From the NCBI RefSeq assembly GCF_046348265.1, contig NZ_JAXMEO010000014.1: a DNA stretch of 64,000 nt; one strand, written 5' to 3'. The notes below the pieces were generated by a model. The model ran no database searches, was not told the origin of the DNA, and saw only the letters and a list, made by a program, of their open reading frames with translations. The position numbers were made by a program, and so were the translations under genes. This DNA is from Pelomonas sp937871895 (lineage in GTDB: Bacteria; Pseudomonadota; Gammaproteobacteria; Burkholderiales; Burkholderiaceae_C). This document shows positions 33,578 through 43,483 of this stretch, one piece after another; within the stretch, counting starts at the first letter, position 1, and each line of letters opens with the position of its first letter.

Positions 33578-35348
33578 GCTTGTCCGCCGGTCGCTTGGCC
33601 GGGGCCTTGACTGGCGAAGCGGGCCTGTTGGGCTCGACGAACCTCAGCTTCAACACCTGCTGCTGCGGCATGCGCTGCGAGTTGCCGTCCGGCCCGCCCA
33701 GGTTGAGCGGCACACCGACCGCGAGCATCAGCGTGCGGCCTACCAGCCCCGTCACCGGCGCCGGCTCGCCCATGGGCTCGGCCGAGGTGTCTAGCAACCG
33801 CTCGATGTCACGCACCAGCGTGGTTGGCGTGCCTGAACGACGCTCGTGAAAGTCCTGGCGCTCGCTCGGGTCCACGTCAAACACGTTGTAGCCCCCCTCG
33901 CAGTGGGGCGAAGCGGGCGGGCAGCTCCGCATCACCAGCAGGTCGGCCGTTTCGGGCTTGCTGCGGTCGGCGTCGGGCAGTGCGCCACTGGCAAAAGGCC
34001 GGAAGGCGGGGCTGCGCAAGTCCCGTGCGTTCAGCTGGGCAAGCCAGTCCGCGTCGAGCGAGGCCGCCACCATCACGCGCTCGCCACCGCCTGGGAAGCG
34101 CACCACCAACTGGAAGGGCCGAGGCGCCAACTGCCACTCACCGGGGGCGCTGGCCTTGAGCGCCTTGCCGTCCTGCTCGATGCCAAGCTCCACCGCGTAG
34201 CGCGGGCTTTGCGCGGCGGCTTGCAGCAAGCGCGGCTCGGCCCAGGCGCGGATGTCGGCGGCACGCTCGCCGCCCGCTGCGTCGTAGACGCCGCCAGGGT
34301 GCGCGCCTGCGGCCAAAGCAGGGCTCGGCAGCAGGCTGGCGCCACGTGCGGCCAGGTGCTCCACCAGGGCCAACTGGCCGCCCATGGCCGCAGCTTCGAT
34401 GGCGGAGATGCGGGCTCCGGGCGCGGGGTCCAGGCGCGCGCCGGCGGCCAGCAGGGCGTCCAGCGCATGGCGATGGCCTCGGTAGGCGGCCACGGTCAGG
34501 GCCGTGGGCAGCTCGTCGCGCACGCGCTGGTCCTGCTGGTCCGGTTTGGCGCCGGCAGCCAGCAGGCGCTCGACGCTGCTGAGCGCCACATCGACCTTGG
34601 GGCTGGCCAGCGCGACTGGCAGCGGGCAGCCTGCGGGTGCGCAATGGTTGGGGTCGGCGCCACGGCGCAGCAAGGCCTCCAGCGCCTCATGCCGGCCGGT
34701 CACGTCGGCGATCACGACAGCCATGGTCAGCGGCGACTGGCCATCCTCGGCGTCGATGTTGACCGGCACCTCGGCCGGCACCTCTGCCAGCGTCTTGCCC
34801 GCGTTGGGCCCGCCCAGCCGCGAGCGCCACGCCAGGTGGGCCTGGACGAGCGTCATGGCGGCGGCGTCCTTGGGCGAGGGCAGCAAGCCCAGTTGCACCC
34901 AGCGCAGCACCTCGCGGTTGAAGTCGCTGCCCATCGGCGTGGGACCGCGCTCCCCCCGCTGCTTGAGCTGCACCACCGACCAGAACGCACTGCCGTCAGC
35001 CTGCTTGCGGGCGATGGGCAGAGTGATGTCGCCGGGGCGCGCCAGGCGCACCATCCAAGGCCGCAGCGCGGGTTCGACGTCGGTCAGGTAGCGCGCCCGC
35101 CGCTCCTTGCGTGCGGGGGCCGTGCTTGCGTTCAAGGCGCCCACGCGCACCGCGTGCTCGGCGGCGGCCAGGGTGCTGAAGTCGGCCACGATGTACTGAT
35201 AGCTGTAGAAGCCCGTGCTGCTGCTGACGGCCAGGCGCATCAAACGCCAGTCTTCGGCCGTCCAGGTGCTGGCGTCGACTTTGTCGGGACTCTGTGCGGT
35301 GGCAGCCGCAGTGAGCAGCGCGAACAGCGCTGGGAGCAGTTTGTGCAT
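33567..35348 (-). CDS. Secreted ankyrin-repeat protein
   Basis: A 593-residue protein with an N-terminal signal peptide (MHKLLPALFALLTAAATAQS). The middle (about 200-345) carries three to four ankyrin-like repeats, for example LEALLRRGADPN and ALTVAAYRGHRHALDALLAA. The flanking regions are of unknown type, and the C-terminus ends in a basic Pro/Lys tail. The ATG at 35348 was chosen for its signal peptide, because the frame continues upstream without a good start. Function is unknown, and the neighbours give no hint. Confidence 0.78.
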   Translation of the reverse strand: MHKLLPALFALLTAAATAQSPDKVDASTWTAEDWRLMRLAVSSSTGFYSYQYIVADFSTLAAAEHAVRVGALNASTAPARKERRARYLTDVEPALRPWMVRLARPGDITLPIARKQADGSAFWSVVQLKQRGERGPTPMGSDFNREVLRWVQLGLLPSPKDAAAMTLVQAHLAWRSRLGGPNAGKTLAEVPAEVPVNIDAEDGQSPLTMAVVIADVTGRHEALEALLRRGADPNHCAPAGCPLPVALASPKVDVALSSVERLLAAGAKPDQQDQRVRDELPTALTVAAYRGHRHALDALLAAGARLDPAPGARISAIEAAAMGGQLALVEHLAARGASLLPSPALAAGAHPGGVYDAAGGERAADIRAWAEPRLLQAAAQSPRYAVELGIEQDGKALKASAPGEWQLAPRPFQLVVRFPGGGERVMVAASLDADWLAQLNARDLRSPAFRPFASGALPDADRSKPETADLLVMRSCPPASPHCEGGYNVFDVDPSERQDFHERRSGTPTTLVRDIERLLDTSAEPMGEPAPVTGLVGRTLMLAVGVPLNLGGPDGNSQRMPQQQVLKLRFVEPNRPASPVKAPAKRPADKPKS

Positions 35349-35389
35349 GAGAAGGTGTTGAAAGTGCGCCCGTGCGGAGGGCGGCAGGG

Positions 35390-36310
35390 CTACTTGCGCA
35401 TCAAGGTGCTTTTGCCGAAGAGCGACTCGATCAAGTCCACAGCGACGAGAGCGGTCTTGTTGCGCTCGTCGAGCGCCGGGTTCAGCTCGACGACATCGAG
35501 CGAGGCCATCAGGCCGCTGTCGGAGATCATCTCCATGCACAGGTGGGCCTCACGGTAGGTGGGGCCGCCGGGCACGGTGGTGCCGACGCCGGGAGCCATG
35601 CTGGGGTCGAGAAAGTCCACGTCGAAGCTGACGTGCAAGTGCGTGTGGGCGTCCATGGTGGCCAGGGCCAGCTCCATGGCGGCGCGCATGCCGGTCTCGT
35701 CGATGAAGCGCATGTCGAAGACGTCGAGATCCTGTTCATGCACGAAGCGGCGCTCGCCTTCATCGACGCTGCGGATGCCGATCTGGCGCACCCACTTGGG
35801 CGAGATCGCCGGCACCTGGCCGCTCATCTCGATGAGGGCCTGGGGCCCGAAGCCGCACAGGCAGGCGACCGGCATGCCATGCACATTGCCGCTGGGCGTG
35901 AGGGTGTGGGTGTTGAAGTCGGCATGGGCGTCGAGCCACAGCACGCGCAGCTTCTTGCCCCGCTCACGGCAGTGCCGCGCCACGGCGCTGATGGAGCCGA
36001 TGGCCAGGCAGTGGTCGCCGCCCATCAGGATGGGCATGCGCCCCAGCTGCAGCTCGGCGTACACGGCGGTGTGCACCTGCGCGTTCCAGGCCACCACCTC
36101 GGGCAGGTGGCGGTAGCCGTCCTGCGGGGGCTGCCAGGGGTTGACGGGGCCATGCAGGTTGCCGCGGTCCTCAACCTCGACGCCACGCGCCTGCAGCGCA
36201 GCAGCCAGGCCCGCCACGCGCAGGGCCTCGGGGCCCATGCTGGCGCCGCGCGCGCCGGCGCCGATGTCGGTGGGCGCGCCGATGAGGGAGACCTGGCGTA
36301 GACGGGTCAT
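35390..36310 (-). CDS. rocF: Arginase (arginine to ornithine and urea)
   Basis: A 306-residue ureohydrolase of arginase length. The manganese ligands appear in three motifs: GGDHCLAIGS, LWLDAHADFNT and SFDVDFLDPS. The stretch APGVGTTVPGG near the C-terminus is typical of arginase. A further arginase-like signature is the N-terminal IGAPTDIGAGARGASMGPEA. It lies 1 nt after the LOG-family gene, so the two may be cotranscribed. Confidence 0.93.
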   Translation of the reverse strand: MTRLRQVSLIGAPTDIGAGARGASMGPEALRVAGLAAALQARGVEVEDRGNLHGPVNPWQPPQDGYRHLPEVVAWNAQVHTAVYAELQLGRMPILMGGDHCLAIGSISAVARHCRERGKKLRVLWLDAHADFNTHTLTPSGNVHGMPVACLCGFGPQALIEMSGQVPAISPKWVRQIGIRSVDEGERRFVHEQDLDVFDMRFIDETGMRAAMELALATMDAHTHLHVSFDVDFLDPSMAPGVGTTVPGGPTYREAHLCMEMISDSGLMASLDVVELNPALDERNKTALVAVDLIESLFGKSTLMRK

Positions 36311-36311
36311 G

Positions 36312-37190
36312 TCAGAGCAGCGGTGTACCGCCCAGTTCGTATTCGGTTTCCAGCAGCGACCAGGCTTCCTCGGCGGTCTCGACGTAGTGGAAGAGCTTCT
36401 CGTCGCCGGGCGAGATCATGCCGGTCTCAACCAGCAGGTCAAAGTTGATCAGTCGGCTCCAGAACTCGCGCCCGAACAGCAAGATGGGGCGGCGGCGGCT
36501 CTTGCCGGTCTGGATGAGGGTGAGCGTCTCAAAGAGCTCGTCCATGGTGCCAAAGCCACCGGGGAAGCACACCAGTGCCACCGAGCGCATCACGAAGTGC
36601 ATCTTGCGCAGCGCGAAGTAGTGGAAGCGGAAGCACAGCTCGGGCGTGATGTAGGGGTTGGGGTGCTGCTCGTGCGGCAGCACGATGTTGAGGCCCACGC
36701 TCTTGCCGCCCGCCTCGTGGGCGCCGCGATTGCCGGCTTCCATGATGCCGGGGCCGCCGCCGGTGACGACATAGATGGGGTCGCCGCCCTGGAGCGTGTT
36801 CTCGGTGATGAGCTTGGCGAGCTGGCGGGCCTCTTCGTAGTAGCGGCTCATGTCGAGCTGCATGCGCGCGCGGCGGATGGCGTCGGAGGTGCTGCCGGCT
36901 TCGGCCTCGGCCAGCTGCTTCTCGGCCAGGTCACGCGGCAGGATGCGGGCACTGCCGAAGATGACGACGGTGCTTTGCACGCCCTGCTCGGCCTGCATCA
37001 GCTCGGGCTTGAGCAGCTCCAGCTGCATGCGCACGGGGCGCAGCTCCTCGCGCAGCAAAAAGGTCTCGTCGGTGAAGGCGAGCTGGTAGGCGCTGCCTGG
37101 GTGGTCGTAGTCGGGGTGACCGCCGAGGGCGCCGAGTTCGTCCTGGGCCGAGGGGATGTTGCGGGCGGTGAGGTCTTGGCGTCGGTTCAT
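36312..37190 (-). CDS. LOG-family (TIGR00730-like) protein
   Basis: A 292-residue Rossmann-fold protein of the lysine-decarboxylase-like (LOG) group. The phosphate-binding GGGPGIMEAGNRGAHEAGG and the diagnostic PGGFGTMDELFE motif are both present. LOG enzymes act as nucleotide 5'-monophosphate phosphoribohydrolases, in some cases releasing cytokinin bases; the substrate here is unknown. It has an N-terminal extension of about 70 residues compared with the short LOG proteins. Its start overlaps the moeB-like stop by 4 nt. Confidence 0.88.
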   Translation of the reverse strand: MNRRQDLTARNIPSAQDELGALGGHPDYDHPGSAYQLAFTDETFLLREELRPVRMQLELLKPELMQAEQGVQSTVVIFGSARILPRDLAEKQLAEAEAGSTSDAIRRARMQLDMSRYYEEARQLAKLITENTLQGGDPIYVVTGGGPGIMEAGNRGAHEAGGKSVGLNIVLPHEQHPNPYITPELCFRFHYFALRKMHFVMRSVALVCFPGGFGTMDELFETLTLIQTGKSRRRPILLFGREFWSRLINFDLLVETGMISPGDEKLFHYVETAEEAWSLLETEYELGGTPLL

Positions 37191-37942
37191 GGGGGTGATT
37201 CTGACCCGCAGACTTCGCAGTGCGGGTCACGTTGAAGGGCGATGCGGCTCCAAGCCATCTGGCGCGCATCCAGCATCAGCAATTGGCCGAGCAGGGGCTG
37301 GCCGGTGGGTATGAGCAGCTTGAGCACCTCGGCCGCCTGGGTGCAGCCGATGATGCCCACCAGGGGTGCGAACACGCCCATGGTGGCGCAGGCCACGTCC
37401 TCGTGCCCACTGCTGGGCGCAAAGAGGCAGGCGTAGCAAGGGCCGCCTTGGTGGGGCGCGTAGACGCTCACTTGCCCGTCAAAGCCGATGGCCGCGCCGG
37501 ACACCAGCGGTTTGCCGTGGCGCACGCAAGCGGCGTTGACGAGTTGGCGCGTGGCGAAGTTGTCGGTGCAGTCCACCACGACGTCCACGCGGGGCAGTTC
37601 GGTGTCGAGCAGGGCGGCGTCGGCGCGCTGCTCGATGGGGCGGACGAAGATGTCGGGGTTGAGGGCCAGCATGCGGCGCGCGGCCGAGGCAACCTTGGCG
37701 CGGTTCAGGCTGGCCATGTCGTGGGCGATCTGGCGTTGCAGGTTGGTCAGCGAGACGCTGTCGTGGTCCACCAGGGTGATGTGGCCGACGCCGGCCGAGG
37801 CCAGATACAGCGCTACCGGCGAACCCAGGCCGCCGGCGCCCACCACCAGCACGCGGGCGTCGAGCAGGCGCTGCTGGCCCTCGATGCCGATCTCGTCGAG
37901 CATCAGGTGGCGCGAGTAGCGCAGCAATTGGTCGTCGGTCAT
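37187..37942 (-). CDS. moeB: MoeB/ThiF-family adenylyltransferase
   Basis: A 251-residue E1-like enzyme that adenylates the C-terminus of a ubiquitin-like sulfur carrier (MoaD or ThiS). The nucleotide-binding motif VLVVGAGGLGSPVALYLASA starts at about residue 30. VDCTDNFATRQLVN and GCTQAAEVLKLL are family signatures, and two zinc-binding pairs are present (CYAC, CEVC). MoeB and ThiF cannot be separated without a partner gene. The start MTDDQLLRYSRHLMLDEIGI is the typical one. Confidence 0.9.
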   Translation of the reverse strand: MTDDQLLRYSRHLMLDEIGIEGQQRLLDARVLVVGAGGLGSPVALYLASAGVGHITLVDHDSVSLTNLQRQIAHDMASLNRAKVASAARRMLALNPDIFVRPIEQRADAALLDTELPRVDVVVDCTDNFATRQLVNAACVRHGKPLVSGAAIGFDGQVSVYAPHQGGPCYACLFAPSSGHEDVACATMGVFAPLVGIIGCTQAAEVLKLLIPTGQPLLGQLLMLDARQMAWSRIALQRDPHCEVCGSESPP

Positions 37943-38018
37943 GGGGTGCGGCTCCAAAAAGCGCAAAGGCCCGCGAGCTGAGCGGGCCTTGCGGGTCAGT
38001 CCTGCAGCGTGAGCACGC

Positions 38019-39485
38019 TTACTGGGTCTTGGCCTCAGCCTTGTCGGGGCTGCTGGCCTTGGAGGCCACCACGGGCAGGCCCTTGAGCTGATTGAGCGCT
38101 TGCTGGAGCGGGAAGTCTTCGGCCGAGCCGAACTCGGGCAGGGGCTTGGGCGGCTCGTTGCGCTTGGCCATCTCGGCTTCCAGCTTGGCGCGGGCCTCCT
38201 CACGGGCCTTGATGCGGGCGGCATCGTCCTTGCCACCTTCGGCCTCGCCCGCGAGGTGTTTCTCCAGGTCGGCCTCACGGGTGCGCAGCGCGGCGAACAC
38301 ATTGCCCTCGGCAGTTTCGTCCAGCAGCACGTCGGGCGTGATGCCCTTGGCCTGGATGGAGTTGCCCTTGGGCGTGTAGTAGCGGGCCGTGGTGATCTTG
38401 AGCACGGGGCTGGGGCACTTGTCGAGCGGCACGCCTTCATTGGCCAGGCAGATCGGCGTCTGCACCGAGGCTTTGCCAAAGGTCTGGGCGCCCATCACGA
38501 TGGCGCGATGGTGGTCCTGCAGCGCGCCGGCCACGATCTCGCTGGCGCTGGCCGAGCCTTCGTTGACGAGCACCACCAGCGGTAGGCTCTTGAAGCCGGC
38601 CGGCAGGCGGCGCAGCGGGTCATTGCTGGGGCTGCGGCGGTAATCACGCGGGACGGCACGGAAGCTCTGAGCGGCTTCGACCATCTGGCCTTTGGTGGAC
38701 ACGACCTCGACGTCCGGTGGCAGGAAGGCCGCCGCCACGCCAATGGCGCGGTCCAGCAGGCCGCCCGGGTCGTAGCGCATGTCGAGCACCAGGCCCTTGA
38801 GGTTGGGCTCCTGGCGGTAGAGGTCTTCGACGCGGGCCACAAAGTCGTCCAGCGTGCGCTCCTGGAACTGGCTGATGCGCAGCCAGGCATAGCCGGGCTC
38901 GATCACCTTGGCCTTGACGCTCTTGGTCAGGATCTCCTTGCGGATGATGGTGACCGGGAAGCTGCGGCTCTCGTTCTTGCGGTAGATGCTGAGGTTGACC
39001 TTGGTGTCCGGGTCGCCGCGCATGCGCTTGACGGCCTGGTCCAGCGTGAGGCCGCGCACGGCGGTTTCGTCGATGCGGACGATCAGGTCGCCGCTCTTGA
39101 GGCCGGCCTTGAAGGCGGGCGAGTCTTCGATGGGGGAGATGACCTTGACGAGGCCGTCTTCCATGCCGACCTCGATGCCGAGCCCGACAAACTTGCCGGA
39201 GGTGCCTTCGATGAATTCCTTGAGCGCCTGCTTCTCGAAGTATTGCGAGTGCGGGTCCAGGCCCGAGACCATGCCGCTGATCGCGTCGGTGATGAGCTTC
39301 TTCTCATCGACGGGCTCGACGTAGCGGCGCTTGATCTGGTCAAACACGGCGACCAGTTGCTGGATCTGCTCCAAGGGCAGCGCCGAGAGGCTGCTGCGCG
39401 CATTGGCCTGCAATTGCAAGGTTGCGAGCACGCCCGTGAGGGCTCCCACTGCCATCCAACCTGCCACCTTCAACTTGGAGCTCAT
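38019..39485 (-). CDS. ctpA: S41-family C-terminal processing peptidase
   Basis: A 488-residue periplasmic serine protease. An N-terminal signal or anchor helix (about 6-25) is followed by a PDZ domain (about 85-170, with FVGLGIEVGMEDGLVKVISP) and the S41 catalytic domain. The Ser of NEGSASASEIVAGAL and the Lys of AQTFGKASVQ form the Ser-Lys dyad. The C-terminus is Lys/Glu/Ala-rich. The ATG at 39485 was preferred to an upstream in-frame start because it places the signal helix at the N-terminus. Confidence 0.93.
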   Translation of the reverse strand: MSSKLKVAGWMAVGALTGVLATLQLQANARSSLSALPLEQIQQLVAVFDQIKRRYVEPVDEKKLITDAISGMVSGLDPHSQYFEKQALKEFIEGTSGKFVGLGIEVGMEDGLVKVISPIEDSPAFKAGLKSGDLIVRIDETAVRGLTLDQAVKRMRGDPDTKVNLSIYRKNESRSFPVTIIRKEILTKSVKAKVIEPGYAWLRISQFQERTLDDFVARVEDLYRQEPNLKGLVLDMRYDPGGLLDRAIGVAAAFLPPDVEVVSTKGQMVEAAQSFRAVPRDYRRSPSNDPLRRLPAGFKSLPLVVLVNEGSASASEIVAGALQDHHRAIVMGAQTFGKASVQTPICLANEGVPLDKCPSPVLKITTARYYTPKGNSIQAKGITPDVLLDETAEGNVFAALRTREADLEKHLAGEAEGGKDDAARIKAREEARAKLEAEMAKRNEPPKPLPEFGSAEDFPLQQALNQLKGLPVVASKASSPDKAEAKTQ

Positions 39486-39642
39486 GTCGCGTCCTGTACC
39501 TGTCGAAAACGCCCCCTCCAATGCCATTGAGGGGCCGTCCAAGTATAGGTGGCCCCCTCCCGGAGACCCTGTCGTGAAGCGGTGTTTCTCCGCGTGAATC
39601 GAGGCTTTGCAGCGCTTTACAGGGGCACTGCAGCCACCCGGC

Positions 39643-41082
39643 TCAGGCCTGCGTGTAGGCGGTTTTCACCGTCGTGTAGAACTCGGCGGCGTAGCGGCCT
39701 TGCTCGCGCGGGCCGTAGCTGGAGCCCTTGCGGCCGCCAAAAGGCACGTGATAGTCCACCCCTGCAGTGGGTACGTTGACCATCACCATGCCGGCTTGGG
39801 CGTGGCGCTTGAAGTGCGTGGCGTGCTTGAGCGAGGTGGTGGCGATGCCGCTGGACAGGCCGAAGGGCGAGTCGTTGGCGATGGCCAACGCTTCGTCGTA
39901 GTCCTTGGCGCGGATCACGCTGACCACGGGGCCAAACACCTCCTCGCGGTTGATGCGCATGGCCGGCAGGGTCTCGGTGATGAGGGCCGGGGTCAGGAAG
40001 TAGCCGGGTTGGCCATCGACATTGGTGGCCAGGGCTTCACCGCCCTGCAGCAGCCGGCCGCCTTCAGCCTTTGCGATGCCGATGTAGTCGAGGTCCTGCG
40101 CCAGTTGGCTGGGGTCCACCACGGGGCCGATGTCGGTGCCGGCTTTGCGGGCGTCGTCAATTCTCAGCGCCTTCATCTTCTCGACCATGGCGGCGATGAA
40201 GCGGTCATGGATGCCCTCGGTCACGATCAAGCGCGACGAGGCGGTGCAACGCTGGCCGGTCGAGAAGAAGCCGCTTTGCACCGCGCAATTGACGGCCACG
40301 CCCAGGTCGGCGTCGTCGAGCACGATCATGGGGTTCTTGCCGCCCATCTCAAGCTGGAACTTGGCCATGCGTGCGGTGCAAGCGGCCGCCACCTTCTGGC
40401 CCGTACCGACCGAGCCGGTGAAGCTGATCGCGGCAATGCGCGGGTCGTTCAGCAGGGTTTGGCCGACCTCGCTGCCACGCCCCATCACGAGGTTGAAGAC
40501 GCCGGCCGGCAGGCCGCTGCGCGACAGGATGTCGGCCAGCAGCCAGGCCGAGCCGGGCACCAGGTCGGCCGGCTTGAAGACCACGCAATTGCCATAGGCC
40601 AGCGCCGGGGCGATCTTCCAGGCCGGGATGGCGATGGGGAAGTTCCAGGGCGTGATCAGGCCGACGACGCCGATGGGCTCGCGCGTGACCTCCACGCCGA
40701 CGCCGGGCCGCACCGAGCCCAGCACGTCGCCGCTCTGGCGCAGCGCCTCACCAGCAAAGAATTTGAAGATGTTGCCCGCACGGACAACCTCGCCAATGGC
40801 TTCGGGCAGGGTCTTGCCTTCCTCACGGGCCAGCATGTCGCCCAGTTCTGCGCGGCGCGCCAGGATCTCGCTGCCGGCCGCGTCCAGCGCGTCAAAGCGC
40901 TGCTGCGGCGTGGACAGACTCCAGGCCGGGAAGGCAGCGTGCGCGGCGGCGATGGCGGTCTCGGTCTGGGCGCGGTCGGCCTGGGCGTATTCGCCGATCA
41001 GGTCGCGCGTGTCCGACGGGTTGATGTTGCGCGAGACCTTGGCGGCTTCCAGCCATTCGCCGGCGATGAAATTCTTGAACAT
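39643..41082 (-). CDS. Aldehyde dehydrogenase, probable 2,5-dioxopentanoate dehydrogenase
   Basis: A 479-residue NAD(P)-dependent aldehyde dehydrogenase. The general base Glu is in FQLEMGGKNPMIVL, and the catalytic Cys is in FFSTGQRCTASSRLIV. GSVGTGQKVA is the cofactor turn. As the last gene of the glucarate operon (gntR, kdgD, gudD, this gene), it is expected to oxidise 2-oxoglutarate semialdehyde to 2-oxoglutarate. It starts 25 nt after gudD. The substrate is inferred from context. Confidence 0.9.
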   Translation of the reverse strand: MFKNFIAGEWLEAAKVSRNINPSDTRDLIGEYAQADRAQTETAIAAAHAAFPAWSLSTPQQRFDALDAAGSEILARRAELGDMLAREEGKTLPEAIGEVVRAGNIFKFFAGEALRQSGDVLGSVRPGVGVEVTREPIGVVGLITPWNFPIAIPAWKIAPALAYGNCVVFKPADLVPGSAWLLADILSRSGLPAGVFNLVMGRGSEVGQTLLNDPRIAAISFTGSVGTGQKVAAACTARMAKFQLEMGGKNPMIVLDDADLGVAVNCAVQSGFFSTGQRCTASSRLIVTEGIHDRFIAAMVEKMKALRIDDARKAGTDIGPVVDPSQLAQDLDYIGIAKAEGGRLLQGGEALATNVDGQPGYFLTPALITETLPAMRINREEVFGPVVSVIRAKDYDEALAIANDSPFGLSSGIATTSLKHATHFKRHAQAGMVMVNVPTAGVDYHVPFGGRKGSSYGPREQGRYAAEFYTTVKTAYTQA

Positions 41083-41107
41083 GGGTAGGCGGCGTGGGTG
41101 TAGCGGC

Positions 41108-42442
41108 TTATCGGACCAGGGCGGGCCGCTTGGGGTTGAAGGTCCAGCCAGGGATCAGGTACTGCATGGTGGCCGCGTCGTCGCGGGCACCCAGGCCATG
41201 CTCGCGGTAGAGCGCGTGCGCGCGCTCGACGGCGGCCATGTCGAGCTCGATGCCGAGCCCGGGCTTCTGCGGGACCTGGACGTGGCCGCCAATGATTTTG
41301 AGTGGATCGCGCGTCAAGTGCTGGCCGTCCTGCCAAATCCAGTGCGTGTCGATGGCTGTGACGCGCCCCGGCGCGGCGGCGGCCACGTGGGTGAACATGG
41401 CGAGCGAGACATCGAAGTGGTTGTTGGAGTGGCTGCCCCAGGTCAGCCCCCAGTCGCGGCAGGTCTGGGCCACGCGCACGCTGCCGGCCAGGGTCCAGAA
41501 GTGCGGGTCGGCCAGGGGGATGTCCACGCTCTGCAGGGACAGCGCGTGGTTGAGCTGGCGCCAGTCGGTGGCGATCATGTTGGTGGCCGTGGGCAGGCCA
41601 GTGGCGCGGCGGAACTCGGCCATCACCTCACGGCCACTGAAGCCGTCTTCGGCGCCGCAGGGGTCCTCGGCGTAGGCGACCACGCCGCGCAGGTCGCGCA
41701 TCAGGCGTACGGCGTCCTTCAGCAGCCAGCCGCCGTTGGGGTCGAGCGTAACGCGCGCTTCGGGGAAGCGCTCGTGCAGGGCGGTCACGGCCTCGACCTC
41801 GGCCTCGCCGCGCAGCACACCGCCCTTGAGCTTGAAGTCGTTGAAGCCGTAGCGGGCCTGAGCGGCCTCGGCCAGGCGCACGATGGCGTCGGGGGTCAGT
41901 GCCTTTTCATGGCGCAAGCGCAGCCAGGCGTCGCTGGCATCGGGCGCGCTGTCGTAGGGCAGGGGCGTCTGCGCGCGGTCGCCGATGAAGAACAGATAGC
42001 CCAGCATCTCGACGGCATCACGCTGCTGGCCCTCGCCCAGCAACGCGGCCACGGGTTGGCCGAGGTGCTGGCCGAGCAGGTCGAGCAGGGCGGTTTCCAA
42101 CGCGGTGACCACGTGGATGGTGGTGCGCAGGTCAAAGGTCTGCAGGCCGCGGCCGCTGGCGTCGCGGTCGGCAAACTGCTGCTGCACCTGGCGCAGCAGG
42201 CCTTGCAGGGCGCCGAGCGATTGGCCCAGCACCAGCGATTGCGCGTCCTCCAGTGTTTGCCGGATGCTCTCGCCCCCCGGTACCTCGCCAACGCCGGTGT
42301 GCCCGGCGCTGTCGGTCAGGATCAGCAAGTTGCGGGTGAAGAAGGGAGCATGCGCGCCGCTGAGGTTGAGCAGCATGCTGTCCCGGCCGGCGACGGGGAC
42401 GACGCGGTAGCCGGTGACGACGGGAGTGGTGGGGCTTGCCAT
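41108..42442 (-). CDS. gudD: Glucarate dehydratase
   Basis: A 444-residue enolase-superfamily enzyme that dehydrates D-glucarate to 5-keto-4-deoxyglucarate. The KxK catalytic motif is FKLKGG. Metal ligands are in LDPNGGW and AEDPCGAE, and the catalytic His is in SHSNNHFDVSL. The protein length matches bacterial GudD (about 445). The ATG at 42442 gives a conventional N-terminus, and an upstream frame extension is poor. It is 73 nt after kdgD. Confidence 0.95.
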   Translation of the reverse strand: MASPTTPVVTGYRVVPVAGRDSMLLNLSGAHAPFFTRNLLILTDSAGHTGVGEVPGGESIRQTLEDAQSLVLGQSLGALQGLLRQVQQQFADRDASGRGLQTFDLRTTIHVVTALETALLDLLGQHLGQPVAALLGEGQQRDAVEMLGYLFFIGDRAQTPLPYDSAPDASDAWLRLRHEKALTPDAIVRLAEAAQARYGFNDFKLKGGVLRGEAEVEAVTALHERFPEARVTLDPNGGWLLKDAVRLMRDLRGVVAYAEDPCGAEDGFSGREVMAEFRRATGLPTATNMIATDWRQLNHALSLQSVDIPLADPHFWTLAGSVRVAQTCRDWGLTWGSHSNNHFDVSLAMFTHVAAAAPGRVTAIDTHWIWQDGQHLTRDPLKIIGGHVQVPQKPGLGIELDMAAVERAHALYREHGLGARDDAATMQYLIPGWTFNPKRPALVR

Positions 42443-42515
42443 GGAGTGACGGGGCCAGGCCGTCGGGCCCGGCGCGGGCCACGGCCGCAAATGGAGGGAA
42501 GGAAGGGCGCGCGGC

Positions 42516-43427
42516 TTACTGCGGGCCGAGCTTGGCCATCAAGGCGCCGAGCTGCTCGACTTCAGCGGGCAGCAGGTCCGACAGCGGCGGGCGCACCGGG
42601 CCAGCGCTGTGGCCCGCCAGCGTGGCGCCGGCCTTCACGATGGAGACGGCATAGCCCTCGCCCTTGTTGCGCAGCGCGATGTAGGGCAGGAAGAAGTCGC
42701 GGATCAGCGCGTCGCAGGTGGCGGTGTCTCCGGCGGCATGCGCGCGGTAGAAGTCCATCGCCGTGCGCGGGATGAAGTTGAAGACTGCCGACGAGTAGAC
42801 CGGGCAGCCCATGGCCTTGTAGGCGCCGGCAAAGAGCTCGGCGGTGGGCAGGCCGCCCAGGTAGGCAAAGCGTTCGCCCAGCGTCTGGCGGATGGAGACG
42901 AACTTCTCGATGTCGCCGAGGCCGTCCTTGAAGCCGATGAGGTTGGGGCAGCGGTCGGCCAGCACCTGCAGGCTTTGCGGTGTCAGGCGGCACTGGCCGC
43001 GGTTGTAGACGACGACGCCGATCTTGACGCTCTTGCACACGGCCTCGACGTGGGCGATCAGGCCTTGCTGGCTCGCCTCGGTCAGGTAGTGGGGCAGCAG
43101 CAGCAGGCCCTGCGCGCCCAGGCGCTCGGCCTCCTGCGCGTACTGGATGGCGAGCCGGGTGCCGCCGCCAGCGCCAGCCAAGATGGGGGTGCGGCCCCGG
43201 CAGGCGTCCAGCGCCACCTGGATCACGCGGCTGAACTCGGCCGGCTCCAGCGAGAAGAACTCACCGGTGCCGCCCGCTGCGAACAGCGCCGAGGCGCCGT
43301 AGGGCTGCAGCCATTCAAGGCGCTCGGCATACGGCTTGGGCGCGAAATTCAGGGCGGCATCGAAATCCGTGAGAGGGAAGGACAGAAGACCAGACTGGAG
43401 GACTTGCTTGAGCTCTTGGGGCGACAT
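42516..43427 (-). CDS. kdgD: 5-dehydro-4-deoxyglucarate dehydratase
   Basis: A 303-residue DHDPS/NAL-superfamily enzyme. The start MSPQELKQVLQSGLLSFPLT is the family-typical N-terminus, and the catalytic Schiff-base Lys is in IGFKDGLGD. AAGGTGEFFSLEPAEF and the Tyr in VVYNRGQ are further signatures. It converts 5-keto-4-deoxyglucarate to 2-oxoglutarate semialdehyde with loss of CO2 and water. The upstream region carries a perfect inverted repeat, probably the operator of the GntR regulator. Confidence 0.95.
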   Translation of the reverse strand: MSPQELKQVLQSGLLSFPLTDFDAALNFAPKPYAERLEWLQPYGASALFAAGGTGEFFSLEPAEFSRVIQVALDACRGRTPILAGAGGGTRLAIQYAQEAERLGAQGLLLLPHYLTEASQQGLIAHVEAVCKSVKIGVVVYNRGQCRLTPQSLQVLADRCPNLIGFKDGLGDIEKFVSIRQTLGERFAYLGGLPTAELFAGAYKAMGCPVYSSAVFNFIPRTAMDFYRAHAAGDTATCDALIRDFFLPYIALRNKGEGYAVSIVKAGATLAGHSAGPVRPPLSDLLPAEVEQLGALMAKLGPQ

Positions 43428-43483
43428 CGTGGTGCTTGAAAGAACGGCGAAGGAGGCCGGCCGGGGGGCGGATGGACGAATTT